NCBI RefSeq assembly: GCF_900100275.1
Contig: NZ_FNET01000001.1
Location: 1,086,537-1,150,536 of the forward strand
Length of the DNA: 64,000 nt
Direction of reading: 5' to 3'
Origin: Lentzea albidocapillata subsp. violacea
Lineage (GTDB): Bacteria; Actinomycetota; Actinomycetes; Mycobacteriales; Pseudonocardiaceae
Within the stretch, counting starts at the first letter, position 1, and each line of letters starts with the position of its first letter. Under the pieces are notes generated by a model. The model ran no database searches and was not told where the DNA came from. It saw only the letters and a list, made by a program, of their open reading frames with translations. This document shows positions 32,267 to 41,623 of the stretch, piece after piece. A program made the translations under genes and the position numbers.

Positions 32267-33432
32267 CGGCGTACCGCCTCGGCGTAGACCCGCAGCGTGC
32301 GGTCGGCGGCCGCCTCCCAGGAGTGGTGGTCGAGGACGTACCGGCGGGCGCGGTCGCCCAGCTCCGGGTCGTCGGCGGAGAGGGCGCGCCGAACCGCGGC
32401 CGCCAGCTCGTCCACGGACATCGTGGTGGTGCGCAGGCACGTGCCCTCCCCACTGCCCACCACGGCCTCGTCGAACCCCGGCCCGACGACCGTCCGCGCC
32501 CGCAACGCCATGGCCTCCAGGGCGACGAAGCCGAACGGTTCGTAGGCCGAGGGGAACGCGCACACGTCGGCGGCCACGAGGTGGTCGCGCAGCTCGCCGG
32601 TGCCGAGGAACCGGCCGAGCACGTGCACCCGGTCCCGCAGCCCGAGCCGTGCCACCAGGCGGTGCAGACGCTCGTCGGGCCCGATCTCCGGCCAGCCCGA
32701 CCCGGCCAGCACGAGGGTCACGTCCGGGATCCGGCCGATCGCCTCCACCAGCTCGGTCACGCCTTTGTGCGCCGCGTACCGGCCCGCGAACACCACCAGC
32801 CGCTGCCCGTCGGGCAGGCCGTAGCGCGCCCGCACGTCCTTGCGCACGACCTCGCGCTCGGCGGCGTCCGGGCACGGCATCCGCCACGCCTTACCGGCGC
32901 CGTGCGACACGACCACCGCGTTGCCGGCGAGGCAGGGCACGGCGGCCACGGTGTCCGGGGAGGGCACCACCACCAGCCGTGCCCACCGGCTCATCACCCT
33001 CGTCAGCAGCCGTCCGGCATACGCGACCGCGCCGCGGCCGCCCTCCCCGCGGAAGATCTCCGCGGAGTGGACGTGGAAGCACACCGGCAGCCGCAGCAGC
33101 AGTGCGCACACCAATCCGGCGGGCGCGCACATCCAGTCGTGGACGGCGACCACGTCGGGCCGCCGTCGCACGACGTAGCGGATACCGGCGAGGTTCAGCC
33201 GTGCCAACGCGATCGCCATGCCCAGCCGCGTCCTCGGCTGACCGGTGGGCACCCGGTGCACGGTCACCCGGCCGTCGCCGGACTCGGGTGGGAGGCCGCG
33301 GTGGCGCGACGCCCCCACCAGGTGGACCTCGGCGTCGCGCGACGCGAGCCCGCCGAGCAGCCCTTCCACGTAGGTCCCGATGCCGCCCAGCGGATCCGGC
33401 GGCGCACCGGTGGACACCATGACGACCCGCAT
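32263..33432 (-). CDS. Glycosyltransferase family 4
   Basis: A 389-residue retaining GT-B transferase. The N-terminal glycine-rich loop is PPDPLGGIGTYVEGL (acceptor side). LVVFAGRYAAHKGVTEL starts the donor half, and PSAYEPFGFVALEAMA is the EX7E signature (Glu of YEPFG and of LEA). ATG 33432 overlaps the UbiA stop by one base (TGATG). Cytoplasmic; it would add a sugar to a lipid-linked acceptor before the flippase acts. The sugar donor is unknown. Confidence 0.9.
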   Translation of the reverse strand: MRVVMVSTGAPPDPLGGIGTYVEGLLGGLASRDAEVHLVGASRHRGLPPESGDGRVTVHRVPTGQPRTRLGMAIALARLNLAGIRYVVRRRPDVVAVHDWMCAPAGLVCALLLRLPVCFHVHSAEIFRGEGGRGAVAYAGRLLTRVMSRWARLVVVPSPDTVAAVPCLAGNAVVVSHGAGKAWRMPCPDAAEREVVRKDVRARYGLPDGQRLVVFAGRYAAHKGVTELVEAIGRIPDVTLVLAGSGWPEIGPDERLHRLVARLGLRDRVHVLGRFLGTGELRDHLVAADVCAFPSAYEPFGFVALEAMALRARTVVGPGFDEAVVGSGEGTCLRTTTMSVDELAAAVRRALSADDPELGDRARRYVLDHHSWEAAADRTLRVYAEAVRR

Positions 33433-34367
33433 CACAGCACCCTCCCCAGCGCGAGGCACGCGAGCCACACCACGGCGTTGACCACCAGCGGCACGTCGGT
33501 GAGCACGTCCTGGCCGGGCTCGCCACCGCGTTGCGCCGCCAGCAGGTACGCGTATCGGCACAGTGCGAACACCACGAACGGCACGGTGACGACGGCGAGC
33601 ACGGCGGACTGCGGTTCCGGCCCGGACAGCACGAACATCTCGTAGCTGAGCAGGGTCGCGGCCAGCAGCACGGCGACGAGCTGGTCCAGCAACGGCACCG
33701 AGTAGCCGGTGAGCGCGGGCCGTTGCGCAACGGCCAGGCTGCGCACGCCCGCCAGCTCGTGCCTGCGCTTGCCCAGCGACATGAGCAAGCAGGTGAAGTA
33801 CACGCACAGGATCAGCGCGGGGTTGAACGGCGCCGCCACCGCGAGGCAGCCCGCGACGGCCCGCAGCACGAACCCCGCCGCGACCACGCTGACGTCGATC
33901 AGCGGGTAGTGCTTGAGCTTGAGGCAGTACGCCAGGTTGAGCACGAGGTACCCGGCGACGGTCGCCTGCACCGGCGGCGGCAGCATCGCGCCGCATCCCA
34001 GCAGCACCGCCACGCACGCCACGCCGAGCAGCGCCGCGCCCAGCGGGCTGACCCGACCGCTCGCCACCGGCCGGTAGCGCTTGTCCGGGTGCAGCCGGTC
34101 CTTGTCCCGGTCGAGCCAGTCGTTGAGGACGTACACCGCCGAGGAGGCGGCGACGAACGTGGCCGTTGTGGACAGTGCCACGAGTCCGTTCTGCCACAAC
34201 GCGATGGGGTCCACGACCAGCGGCACGATCAGGACGAAGACGTTCTTGACCCACTGGCGCGGCCGCAGCAGCACCAGCCACGCGGGCAGCCGCGACCGCC
34301 GTGGCCGGCTCTCGGGTGTGGAACGAACCTGTTCGGGCACAACGGGTCCGTCGCTGAGCCGCCTCAC
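33432..34367 (-). CDS. UbiA-family polyprenyl-phosphate phosphoribosyltransferase-like protein
   Basis: A 311-residue membrane protein of the UbiA superfamily. The first Asp motif NDWLDRDKDRLHPDKRYRP is the form typical of decaprenyl-phosphate phosphoribosyltransferases (DPPR synthase, mycobacterial UbiA), and LIDVSVVAAGFVLRAVAG matches their second conserved block. About nine transmembrane helices follow an Arg/Pro-rich N-terminus. The known reaction joins PRPP to polyprenyl phosphate, giving the precursor of decaprenyl-phospho-arabinose. It is flanked by two GT4 genes with 1-4 nt overlaps. In this operon it probably makes the lipid carrier-linked pentose. Confidence 0.88.
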   Translation of the reverse strand: MRRLSDGPVVPEQVRSTPESRPRRSRLPAWLVLLRPRQWVKNVFVLIVPLVVDPIALWQNGLVALSTTATFVAASSAVYVLNDWLDRDKDRLHPDKRYRPVASGRVSPLGAALLGVACVAVLLGCGAMLPPPVQATVAGYLVLNLAYCLKLKHYPLIDVSVVAAGFVLRAVAGCLAVAAPFNPALILCVYFTCLLMSLGKRRHELAGVRSLAVAQRPALTGYSVPLLDQLVAVLLAATLLSYEMFVLSGPEPQSAVLAVVTVPFVVFALCRYAYLLAAQRGGEPGQDVLTDVPLVVNAVVWLACLALGRVL

Positions 34368-35500
34368 GAGCGCCGACCGCCCAGCAGCCGCAGGAACGCC
34401 TCTTCGTGCGCGTCCAGCGACGTCTCGCCACCGAACAGCTTCGTCGCCGCCTCCTGGCCCGCCTCGCGGTCCTCGGCGGGCAGGGCGGCCATCTCCAGCA
34501 GTGCCTCCCGCAACGCCACGGGGTCGCGCGGCGGCACGAGCCGGCCGAACCCGGTGGCCGCCACGGGGTGGTTCGCGCCGGGCAGGTCGGTGGCCACCGG
34601 CGGAACACCCGTCATCATCGCCTCCACCTGCACGATGCCGAACGACTCGGCGATCGACGGCAGCGCGAACACGTCGATGGAGGCGTAGAAGTCGCGCACC
34701 TGCTGATCGCGCAGCAGCCCGGTGAACCGGATCCGCGTGTCACCGGCGGCCTCGCGGCGCAGCTCGGCGATGTTGCTGCCGCCGGCCACGTTCCGGTCGT
34801 CGCCGGCGATCAGCAGCCGCGCGGCCGGGTCGTCGATCGCCCGGAACGCGCGGATGAGGTGCTCGATGCCCTTCTCCACGGCGATCCGGCCCATGAACCC
34901 GATGTGCAGACCGTCCCCGTCACGCAGCACGGGAGCGCCGCCGGTGCGGTCCAGGCACGGGGACGGGATGGGCAGCAGGGCGCGGCGCCGGATGGTGGGC
35001 CAGATCCGCGATCCCCGCGCCTGCACCTCGCTGTTGGTGATGACGAGGTCGGCCTTGCGCACCGCCACCTTGCACACCTGGTCGACCGCCCACAGCCCAA
35101 AGCGGTTCACCGCGCCGTCGGGCAGGAACGCGTCGATGTGGTAGGTGACGACGAGCTTGGCGCGTCGGCGCGCGGCGGCGACGAACGCCGCCTCGGGGTT
35201 GGGCAGGTGCATGTGCAGCAGGTCGGAGCGGGCGGCGAGCCGCCCGGCCAGTACCGGCAGCGCCGGGCTGAGGAACCCGCGGCTGACCTTGGCGAGCACC
35301 GGCGCGCGGAACACGTGGACGCCGTTGAGGACCTCGTGGCGGGGTAGCGCCGGGTCGTGCCGGGCGCAGGCCACCGCGACCCGCCAGCCGCGGCGCGCCA
35401 GGCCCTCCGCGGTCAGGCGCGCCGACTCGGTCAGGCCGCTGACGTAGGGGGCGTAGTAGTCGAGCATCACCGTCACGTCGAACTGTCGTGCGTGCGGCAC
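34364..35500 (-). CDS. Glycosyltransferase family 4
   Basis: A 378-residue GT4-type transferase. It has LDYYAPYVSGLTESARLTAEGL in the acceptor half, IGFMGRIAVEKGIEHLI at the start of the donor half, and PSIAESFGIVQVEAMM as the EX7E motif. It starts at GTG 35500 behind GAGAAAGGGA. Only 21 bp separate it from the EEP gene upstream, and its stop overlaps the UbiA ATG (ATGA). The second GT4 of the run; the two are diverged enough to act on different sugars or steps. Confidence 0.9.
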   Translation of the reverse strand: MPHARQFDVTVMLDYYAPYVSGLTESARLTAEGLARRGWRVAVACARHDPALPRHEVLNGVHVFRAPVLAKVSRGFLSPALPVLAGRLAARSDLLHMHLPNPEAAFVAAARRRAKLVVTYHIDAFLPDGAVNRFGLWAVDQVCKVAVRKADLVITNSEVQARGSRIWPTIRRRALLPIPSPCLDRTGGAPVLRDGDGLHIGFMGRIAVEKGIEHLIRAFRAIDDPAARLLIAGDDRNVAGGSNIAELRREAAGDTRIRFTGLLRDQQVRDFYASIDVFALPSIAESFGIVQVEAMMTGVPPVATDLPGANHPVAATGFGRLVPPRDPVALREALLEMAALPAEDREAGQEAATKLFGGETSLDAHEEAFLRLLGGRRS

Positions 35501-35521
35501 AGTGGTTCCCTTTCTCAGGTC

Positions 35522-36607
35522 TCAAGACGCGGGCGGGACGGCGATCCTGATCTCCTGCGCGGCGTGGTCGGAGAACGCCTCGCCGCCGCCGAAGCGGTAG
35601 CCGGGCACGACCAGGTCGCCGGAGGTGTAGAGCCAGTCCAGCCGCCAGAGACGCGGCAGCGAGTAGTCGGAGACAGGCCAGGACGGCGTGGACGAGGTGC
35701 CACCGCCGGGGTGGTGCGAGCGGGTGCCCGCGCCCAGCCCGGTGAGCTCCATCCAGGGCGAGTTGAGGTCGCCGGCCACGACGACCGGGTTGCGGTTGGC
35801 GGCGAGGTCGGCGCGCAACCGGTCGAGCTCGCGCAGCCGCCAGGTGCCCTGCTCGTGCAGGAACCGGTAGAACTCAGGGCTGAACGGGTCGTCGCCGATG
35901 CGGAACGGCACCGGCAGGTGCACGTTGTAGAACGAGACCGTGCGGCCACCGACCAGGACGTCGGTGCGCTGGGACTTGCGGCCCTGCCAGTACCAGCCGG
36001 TCTCGGTGCCGGGGTCGGGCTGGTGGTGCGTGGCGACGACCGGCAGCCGGCTCAGCGTCAGCAACTCACCGTCGGCCGACACCTCGTAACCGGGGAACTC
36101 CGCGCGCAGCCGGGCGGTGTCGTCGATGCGGACCGGCCGGTCGTCGCCCTCCCAGTACAGGTACTCCTGCAGCAGGTAGACGTCGGCGTCCTGGCCGCGC
36201 AGGAACGCGTAGAAGGCGTCCTCGTCGTCGGACATCCGCCAGTAGTCGGTGGACCAGGCGAAGACCTTGACCTCGGTGCCCGTCGCGCGGGTGTCGTCCG
36301 GCCACGCCGGCACGTAACCCGACAGGTAGGCGCCGGCCAGCAGCAGGACGGCCAGCACGAGGGCCAGCCCCCGCCGCACGGGCCGGGCGAACCAGGTGGC
36401 CGCGAGCAGCACCGCCGGCACCACCACCAGGGCGACCGGCGGGGTGGCCTCCAGCACCAGCCACACCCACCACTCCCCCACCAGCAGGAAGTGCAGGACG
36501 AGGAACACCGCCCACGCCACCGCGGCGGTCACGACGAGCCGCGTCCCCCAGCACCACCGACGCCCCTCTTGGTCCTTTGTGGACTCCGTCGTGGTTTCGG
36601 TTGTCAT
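35522..36607 (-). CDS. Membrane-anchored endonuclease/exonuclease/phosphatase-family protein
   Basis: A 361-residue protein: a short polar start (Thr/Glu-rich), three hydrophobic segments (about residues 27-110), then an EEP-fold catalytic domain outside the membrane. The fold's signature residues are visible: FYNVHLPVP, VVAGDLNSPW (GDxN) and the terminal SDH in FSDHAAQEI. QEYL occupies the site of the metal-binding Glu. In a polyprenyl-phospho-pentose pathway an enzyme must remove the 5'-phosphate after the UbiA step; this protein could do so, but the fold also hydrolyses phosphodiesters. ATG 36607 follows the epimerase stop by 1 nt. Confidence 0.82.
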   Translation of the reverse strand: MTTETTTESTKDQEGRRWCWGTRLVVTAAVAWAVFLVLHFLLVGEWWVWLVLEATPPVALVVVPAVLLAATWFARPVRRGLALVLAVLLLAGAYLSGYVPAWPDDTRATGTEVKVFAWSTDYWRMSDDEDAFYAFLRGQDADVYLLQEYLYWEGDDRPVRIDDTARLRAEFPGYEVSADGELLTLSRLPVVATHHQPDPGTETGWYWQGRKSQRTDVLVGGRTVSFYNVHLPVPFRIGDDPFSPEFYRFLHEQGTWRLRELDRLRADLAANRNPVVVAGDLNSPWMELTGLGAGTRSHHPGGGTSSTPSWPVSDYSLPRLWRLDWLYTSGDLVVPGYRFGGGEAFSDHAAQEIRIAVPPAS

Positions 36608-36608
36608 G

Positions 36609-37643
36609 TCAGAAGAACACCTTCGCAAGGCCCAGGACGCCCTGCCGCCACGGGTCGCGGCTCGTGCGCCCGCCCCCGGCGGCGGGCGCGTCCGCCCGTC
36701 GCGCGCGCCACCACTCGTAGGTCTGCAGGATCGCGTCGCGGTTGGACCTGCGGGGCCAGAACCCGAGCCGGTCGCGAGCCTTGTCGACGCTCACGAACGA
36801 GTCGGCGAGCAGCTTGTGCACCAGCCGGCCGTACACGGGCGAGAGCCGGGTCCGCTCCAGGCCCTTCAGCACGGCCACCGCCGGTCCGCTGGGCACCGAC
36901 ACGATCCGTTTGCCGTGCCCGGCCGCGTCCAGCACCGCCTGGAAGTCGGTGCGCAGCGTGCCGAAGTCCGCGGCGCCGATGTTGTAGGTGTCGCAGGCGA
37001 TCGACTCCGGTGCCCGCAGCACGGTGACGACCGCGTCCACCAGGTCGTCGAGCGCGAGCATCTGGATCCGCACGTCGCCCTTGCCCAGCACCGGGAAGTT
37101 GCGGCCCTCCTCGGCCCACTGGAACAGCATGTCGAACAGCCCCATCCGACCCGGTCCCAGGAACGTCTTGGGCCGCAGCACCGGCAGGCACATGCCCTCG
37201 TCGCGGAACCGCTGCGCGACCACCTCGGCCGCCGCCTTGGCGCCGCTGTAGGTGTCCACGGGCTCGTGCGGGTGCTCCTCGGGCGTCGGCACCAGGCGCG
37301 GCAACCCGTAGACGGCGGTCGAGGAGATGTGCACGACCCTCGTGACCGCCGCCGCGCGCGCCGCCTCCAGCACGGTCGTGGTGCCCTCCACCACGATGGA
37401 CCTGATGTCGGCCGCCGGATAGCTGGGCAGCGCGGAGGCGCAGTGCACCACCGCGTCGGCCCCGCCGAACGCCGGTGCCAGTGCGCGCGGGTCGCGGATG
37501 TCGCCCGTGCTCGACGTCAGCCCCGGTCGTTCCGGCACCGGCCGCAGGTCGAACGCGCGGACCTCGTACCCGTCGCGCACCAGCCGTTCCACCAGGTGCG
37601 AGCCCAGCACGCCGGCCGCACCGGTGACGGCGACGCGGGTCAC
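36609..37643 (-). CDS. NAD-dependent epimerase/dehydratase (extended SDR)
   Basis: About 344 residues. It has the Rossmann motif GAAGVLGSH at the start, SSTAVYG, and the catalytic YSGAK (YxxxK) with the Ser/Thr before it, followed by the C-terminal substrate domain. GTG codons at 37646 and 37643 are both possible; I took 37643, which overlaps the aminotransferase stop (GTGA). Related enzymes act on nucleotide sugars or on 3β-hydroxysteroids. In this operon a sugar substrate is more likely, possibly the keto-sugar stage of a pentose epimerisation. Confidence 0.87.
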   Translation of the reverse strand: MTRVAVTGAAGVLGSHLVERLVRDGYEVRAFDLRPVPERPGLTSSTGDIRDPRALAPAFGGADAVVHCASALPSYPAADIRSIVVEGTTTVLEAARAAAVTRVVHISSTAVYGLPRLVPTPEEHPHEPVDTYSGAKAAAEVVAQRFRDEGMCLPVLRPKTFLGPGRMGLFDMLFQWAEEGRNFPVLGKGDVRIQMLALDDLVDAVVTVLRAPESIACDTYNIGAADFGTLRTDFQAVLDAAGHGKRIVSVPSGPAVAVLKGLERTRLSPVYGRLVHKLLADSFVSVDKARDRLGFWPRRSNRDAILQTYEWWRARRADAPAAGGGRTSRDPWRQGVLGLAKVFF

Positions 37644-39064
37644 CACGACGTCACCCGCTCGCGGATGAACCGGCCCAGCAGGCGGGTCATGCCCTCCTCC
37701 AGCGTGGCGTCGAGGGCGTCGAGGAACCGTTCCGCGTCCTCAGGTTCGGCCACCAGCGGTGGACTCACGACCAGCGGACTGCGGCCGTTGAGCGTGTTGT
37801 AGGTGTAGATGCCGTGCTTGCGGTACAACGTGTCGATCACCGCGGCGGTCACGACCTTGGTGCGGATCAACGGGTCCTTCGCCAGGCCCGCGGGCAGCTT
37901 CGCGATCAGGTCGAGGACCTTGGGACCGCCGGTGAGGAACACCCCGAACAACGCTCCCGCGCCGCGCACGTCGGCGACACAGTCCGGGTGGGCCTTGCGG
38001 ATGCGTTCCAGTCCGGGCGCCAGAACCGCTTCCAGCGCGCGGGCGCGTGCCGGGTAGTCGTCCTCGACGGCGATGGCGATGGCCTCGATGGCGGTCGCGG
38101 TCTCCTCGCCGAACCCGTAGTAGGTCGTGCTGGTGCTCTGCATCATCGCGTCGGTCATGTTGTCGTAGGCCTTGCGGAAGACCGGCTCGCGCGCCACGTA
38201 GGCGGAGACCGAGGACTTCCCGCCACCGAAGGACTTCGACGTGGTGACCACGTCCGGGACCAGCCCGTCGTACCGGGTGAAGTGGAACATGCTGCCGGTC
38301 TTGCCCCAGCCGGTGTAGATCTCGTCGAAGACCAGCACGATGTCCTCGGCGGTGCACAGCTCCCGCAGGCCGCGCAGGAACTCCTCGGAGCACCACCGCA
38401 TCGTGGAGGCGCTGAAGGGTTCGACCAGCAGCGCGTAGACGTCGCTGCGGCCCCGTGCGTCGCGGGAGGCGTCGATCTCGCGGCGCACGGAGCCGAGGTC
38501 GTCGTAGCTGAACGTGCCGATGCCCGGGATCGTCGGGAACGCGAAGTGGTTCTGCGTGCCACCGGTGAGACCGCCGGAGCCGAGCAGCTTGCCGTGGAAG
38601 CTGTTGTCCGCGCGCAGGATCCGCCGCCGCGCGCCGCCGTGGTACTTGTAGGCCAGCTTGACCGCGCCCTCGACGGCCTCCGCGCCGGAGTTCGGCACGA
38701 ACGAGCGCGTGAGGTCGCCGGGCAGCACCGCCGCGAGGTTGTGGCCCAGCGCCGCGAGATAGGGCGAGAAGTAGGTCTTGTGCACCTCCATGCGCCGTCG
38801 TTCCTGGAACCTCCGCCGTGCGGCCAGGATGCGCGGGTGGTTGTGCCCGTGGTTGAGGACGCCGACACCACCCGTGAAGTCCAGGATCCTGCGGCCGTCG
38901 CGGGTGTACACGTAGGCACCCTCGGCGTGGTCGACGAGGTCACGGCCGAAGCCGAACGACGTCATCAGCCGGACCTGGCTCCTGTTGACGTACTTGCGGT
39001 AGAGCTCGTGCACCTGCGCTACATCGAGTTTCTCGGCCTCGTCCAGACCGATCAGGTCCGCCAC
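37640..39064 (-). CDS. Class III PLP-dependent aminotransferase
   Basis: A 474-residue fold-type I enzyme. It has FTGGVGVLNHGHNHP early, FVPNSGAEAVEGAVKLA, VFDEIYTGWGKTG with the PLP-binding Asp, and TTSKSFGGGK with the Schiff-base Lys. Length and order match ornithine/acetylornithine/GABA-type aminotransferases. The start is GTG 39064 behind GGGGGA. It is the first gene of the minus-strand run that continues to 30408, so it may place an amino group on a sugar or supply an amino-acid decoration. Its substrate is not clear from the sequence. Confidence 0.9.
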   Translation of the reverse strand: MADLIGLDEAEKLDVAQVHELYRKYVNRSQVRLMTSFGFGRDLVDHAEGAYVYTRDGRRILDFTGGVGVLNHGHNHPRILAARRRFQERRRMEVHKTYFSPYLAALGHNLAAVLPGDLTRSFVPNSGAEAVEGAVKLAYKYHGGARRRILRADNSFHGKLLGSGGLTGGTQNHFAFPTIPGIGTFSYDDLGSVRREIDASRDARGRSDVYALLVEPFSASTMRWCSEEFLRGLRELCTAEDIVLVFDEIYTGWGKTGSMFHFTRYDGLVPDVVTTSKSFGGGKSSVSAYVAREPVFRKAYDNMTDAMMQSTSTTYYGFGEETATAIEAIAIAVEDDYPARARALEAVLAPGLERIRKAHPDCVADVRGAGALFGVFLTGGPKVLDLIAKLPAGLAKDPLIRTKVVTAAVIDTLYRKHGIYTYNTLNGRSPLVVSPPLVAEPEDAERFLDALDATLEEGMTRLLGRFIRERVTSW

Positions 39065-39183
39065 TTGTCCCCCATGCCGTTGTGGACCGCCTCTTGCCGG
39101 TCACGCCACTAGACTCTGCCGTGGTCGCGATCACAGGGGACAGGTCCGCGACCGGACATTGACCGGACACTCTGGGGGAACTG

Positions 39184-41574
39184 ATGTCCGACGATCCAGG
39201 CGGCCGATTAGCGCCGGGCGGGCTCGGTGAGCTGGTGCGCGCCTGGCGGACCAGGGCGTTGCTGACGCAGGAACAGCTGGCCGGACGGGCGGGGCTGAGC
39301 GTGCGGACGATCCGGCGGCTGGAGAACGGCACGCTGCGGCGGCCGCGCAGCGCGTCGGTGCGGCTGCTGATCGACGCGCTGCGGCTGGAGGCGGCGGAGG
39401 CGGACGTGCTGGCCGCCGTCGCGCGCGGTCTTCCGGCACCCGCTGCCTCTCCCGAACGGCTGCCCGCGACACCACGGACGGCGCCCACTGCCTCTCCCGA
39501 ACGGCTGCCCGACCCGCCCGCGACACCACGGGCGGCACCCACGCCCGTCGCGGTCCGCCAGCTGCCGGCCGGGACCGCGGGCTTCACCGGCCGCGACCCG
39601 TTGTTGCGCCGGCTGGACACGGTGCTGACCGATGCGAGCGAGGACGCCACACCGATCGCCGCGATCACCGGACCGGCCGGTGTCGGCAAGACCTCGCTCG
39701 CCGTGCACTGGGCACACCGGGCCGCGCCGCGGTTCCCGGACGGCCAGCTGTACGTGGACCTGCGCGGCTTCGACCCGAGCAGAACGGCGGTCGACCCGTC
39801 GGAGGCGCTGCGCGGTTTCCTGACCGCGCACGGGGTTGCGCCCGACCGCGTCCCCGCCGGCACCGAGGCGCAGGCGGCGCTGTACCGCAGCCGGTTGGCC
39901 GGTCGTCGTGTGCTCGTGCTGCTCGACAACGCCCGCGACGCCGACCAGGTGCGCCCGCTGCTGCCGGGCGACGGGGCGTGCGCGGTGCTCGTCACCAGCC
40001 GGACCCCGCTGGTCGGGCTGGTCGCCGGCGAGGGCGCGCACCCCGTGATCGTGGACGTGCTGCCGCCCGCGGAGGCGAAGCGGATGCTGGCGCGGCGCGT
40101 CGGTCAGCGCCGCACGGCCGCGGAACCCGCGGCGGTGACGGAGATCGTGGAGCTGTGCGCCCGCCTGCCGCTGGCACTCGCCGTGGTGGCGGCACGGGCG
40201 GCGACCCGCCCCGGTTTCCCGTTGGCGCGCTTCGCTACCGAGCTGCGCACGGCCCGTTTGGACGCTCTGTCCGGCGGAGACGCACGGGCGGACCTGCGCA
40301 GCGTGTTCTCGTGGTCGACGCGGGCGCTGAGCAGACCCGCGGCCTGGCTGTTCCGTTTGCTGGGCACGCATCCCGGGCCGGACACGAGCGTCGCGGCGGC
40401 GGCCAGCCTGGCGGCCCTGCCGGTGCCGCGGGTGCGGGCACTGCTGACCGAGCTCGCCGACGCCCACCTGGTCCTGGAGCATCTCCCGGACCGCTTCACG
40501 TTCCACGACCTCCTGCGCGCGCACGCCGAGGAAACCGCGCGAGAGGAGGAATCCGAGGCCGACCGGCGGGCCTCGACGATGAGGATCCTCGACCACTACC
40601 TCCACACCGGACACGCCGCCGCCGTGCTGCTCAACCCGCAGCGCACCGAGGTGACCCCCGCCGCGCCACACCCAGGAGTGCGGGTCGAGGACATCACCGC
40701 CTACGCCGACGCCACGGCCTGGTTCGTCGCGGAACACTGCGTCCTGCTGGCGGCGACCGAACACGCGGCCCGCCACGGCGCCGACCGCCATGCCGCCGAG
40801 CTCACCTGGGTGGTGTCGGGTTTCCTGGAACGCCAGGGCCACTGGGAGGACTGGATCCGCTGCCAGCTCGTGTCCCGGGCGGCCGCGGCCCGGCTCGGCG
40901 ACCTGTCCCTGGAAGCCGCCGCCCACCGCAACCTCGGCCGCGCGCACGCACGGCTGGGCCGCGTGACCGAGAGCCGCCACCACTACGCGCGGGCGCTGGA
41001 GCTCTACCAGCGGGCAGGCGACCTCGGCGGCCAGGCCAGGACGCACACGAACCTGGCGCTGCTGCTGGAACAGTCGCACGACTACGCCGAGGCCCTGAAC
41101 CACGCCCAGCGCTCGTTGTCGCTCCACCGCCTGCTGGCCGACGACGGCGTGGGCCACGCCAACGCCCTCAACACGGCCGGCTGGTGCTACGCGCTGGTCG
41201 GCGACTACGACCAGGCACTGGTGCACTGCCAGGAGTCGATCGTCCTGCACCGCCGCATCAAGGACCGCGACGGCGAGGCCGCGACCTGGGACACGCTCGG
41301 CTACTCGCACCACCACCTCGGCAACCACCGGCAGGCGGTGACCTGCTACGAGACGGCGATCAGGCTGTACCGCGAACTCGGCGACCACTACTACGAGTCG
41401 ATCAGCCTGCTGCACCTCGGCGACCTGCACGGCGAGTCCGGCGACCCGGCCGCCGCGCACGAGCACTGGCAGCGGGCGCTCACCATCCTCACCGACCTGG
41501 GGCACGCGGCGGCCGAGGACGTCCGCGCACGCCTGCGCAACGGCACGGTCAGCAAGCCCGCGATGACGCCGTAG
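39184..41574 (+). CDS. XRE-type HTH, NB-ARC and TPR regulator
   Basis: A 796-residue regulator. Its N-terminal helix-turn-helix is at about residues 15-60 (RTRALLTQEQLAGRAGLSV, RTIRRLENG). A Pro/Ala linker with an internal repeat follows (about 85-122), then an NB-ARC ATPase with P-loop GPAGVGKTS at 163-171 and VLVLLDNA. An effector helix region (FTFHDLLRAHAEE) and TPR repeats over about 570-770 follow. ATG 39184 has GGGGGA upstream. Residue 9 is encoded by TTA (39208-39210), placing the whole protein under bldA-like leucyl-tRNA control. It diverges from the glycan operon (119 bp between starts) and may regulate it. Confidence 0.92.
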   Translation: MSDDPGGRLAPGGLGELVRAWRTRALLTQEQLAGRAGLSVRTIRRLENGTLRRPRSASVRLLIDALRLEAAEADVLAAVARGLPAPAASPERLPATPRTAPTASPERLPDPPATPRAAPTPVAVRQLPAGTAGFTGRDPLLRRLDTVLTDASEDATPIAAITGPAGVGKTSLAVHWAHRAAPRFPDGQLYVDLRGFDPSRTAVDPSEALRGFLTAHGVAPDRVPAGTEAQAALYRSRLAGRRVLVLLDNARDADQVRPLLPGDGACAVLVTSRTPLVGLVAGEGAHPVIVDVLPPAEAKRMLARRVGQRRTAAEPAAVTEIVELCARLPLALAVVAARAATRPGFPLARFATELRTARLDALSGGDARADLRSVFSWSTRALSRPAAWLFRLLGTHPGPDTSVAAAASLAALPVPRVRALLTELADAHLVLEHLPDRFTFHDLLRAHAEETAREEESEADRRASTMRILDHYLHTGHAAAVLLNPQRTEVTPAAPHPGVRVEDITAYADATAWFVAEHCVLLAATEHAARHGADRHAAELTWVVSGFLERQGHWEDWIRCQLVSRAAAARLGDLSLEAAAHRNLGRAHARLGRVTESRHHYARALELYQRAGDLGGQARTHTNLALLLEQSHDYAEALNHAQRSLSLHRLLADDGVGHANALNTAGWCYALVGDYDQALVHCQESIVLHRRIKDRDGEAATWDTLGYSHHHLGNHRQAVTCYETAIRLYRELGDHYYESISLLHLGDLHGESGDPAAAHEHWQRALTILTDLGHAAAEDVRARLRNGTVSKPAMTP
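39443..39540 (+). repeat. Linker repeat in the XRE-NB-ARC gene
   Basis: An identical 23-nt block occurs at 39443-39465 and 39488-39510 (45-nt period), and the following GCGACACCACGG words also repeat, with an 8-nt insertion before the second. It encodes ASPERLP twice and APT-rich spacers in the flexible linker between HTH and NB-ARC. Confidence 0.8.
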
Positions 41575-41623
41575 CGCTCCCCGACGGGCGGTACGGACAA
41601 GGCGCGAGCCCAGGCGCAGATCG

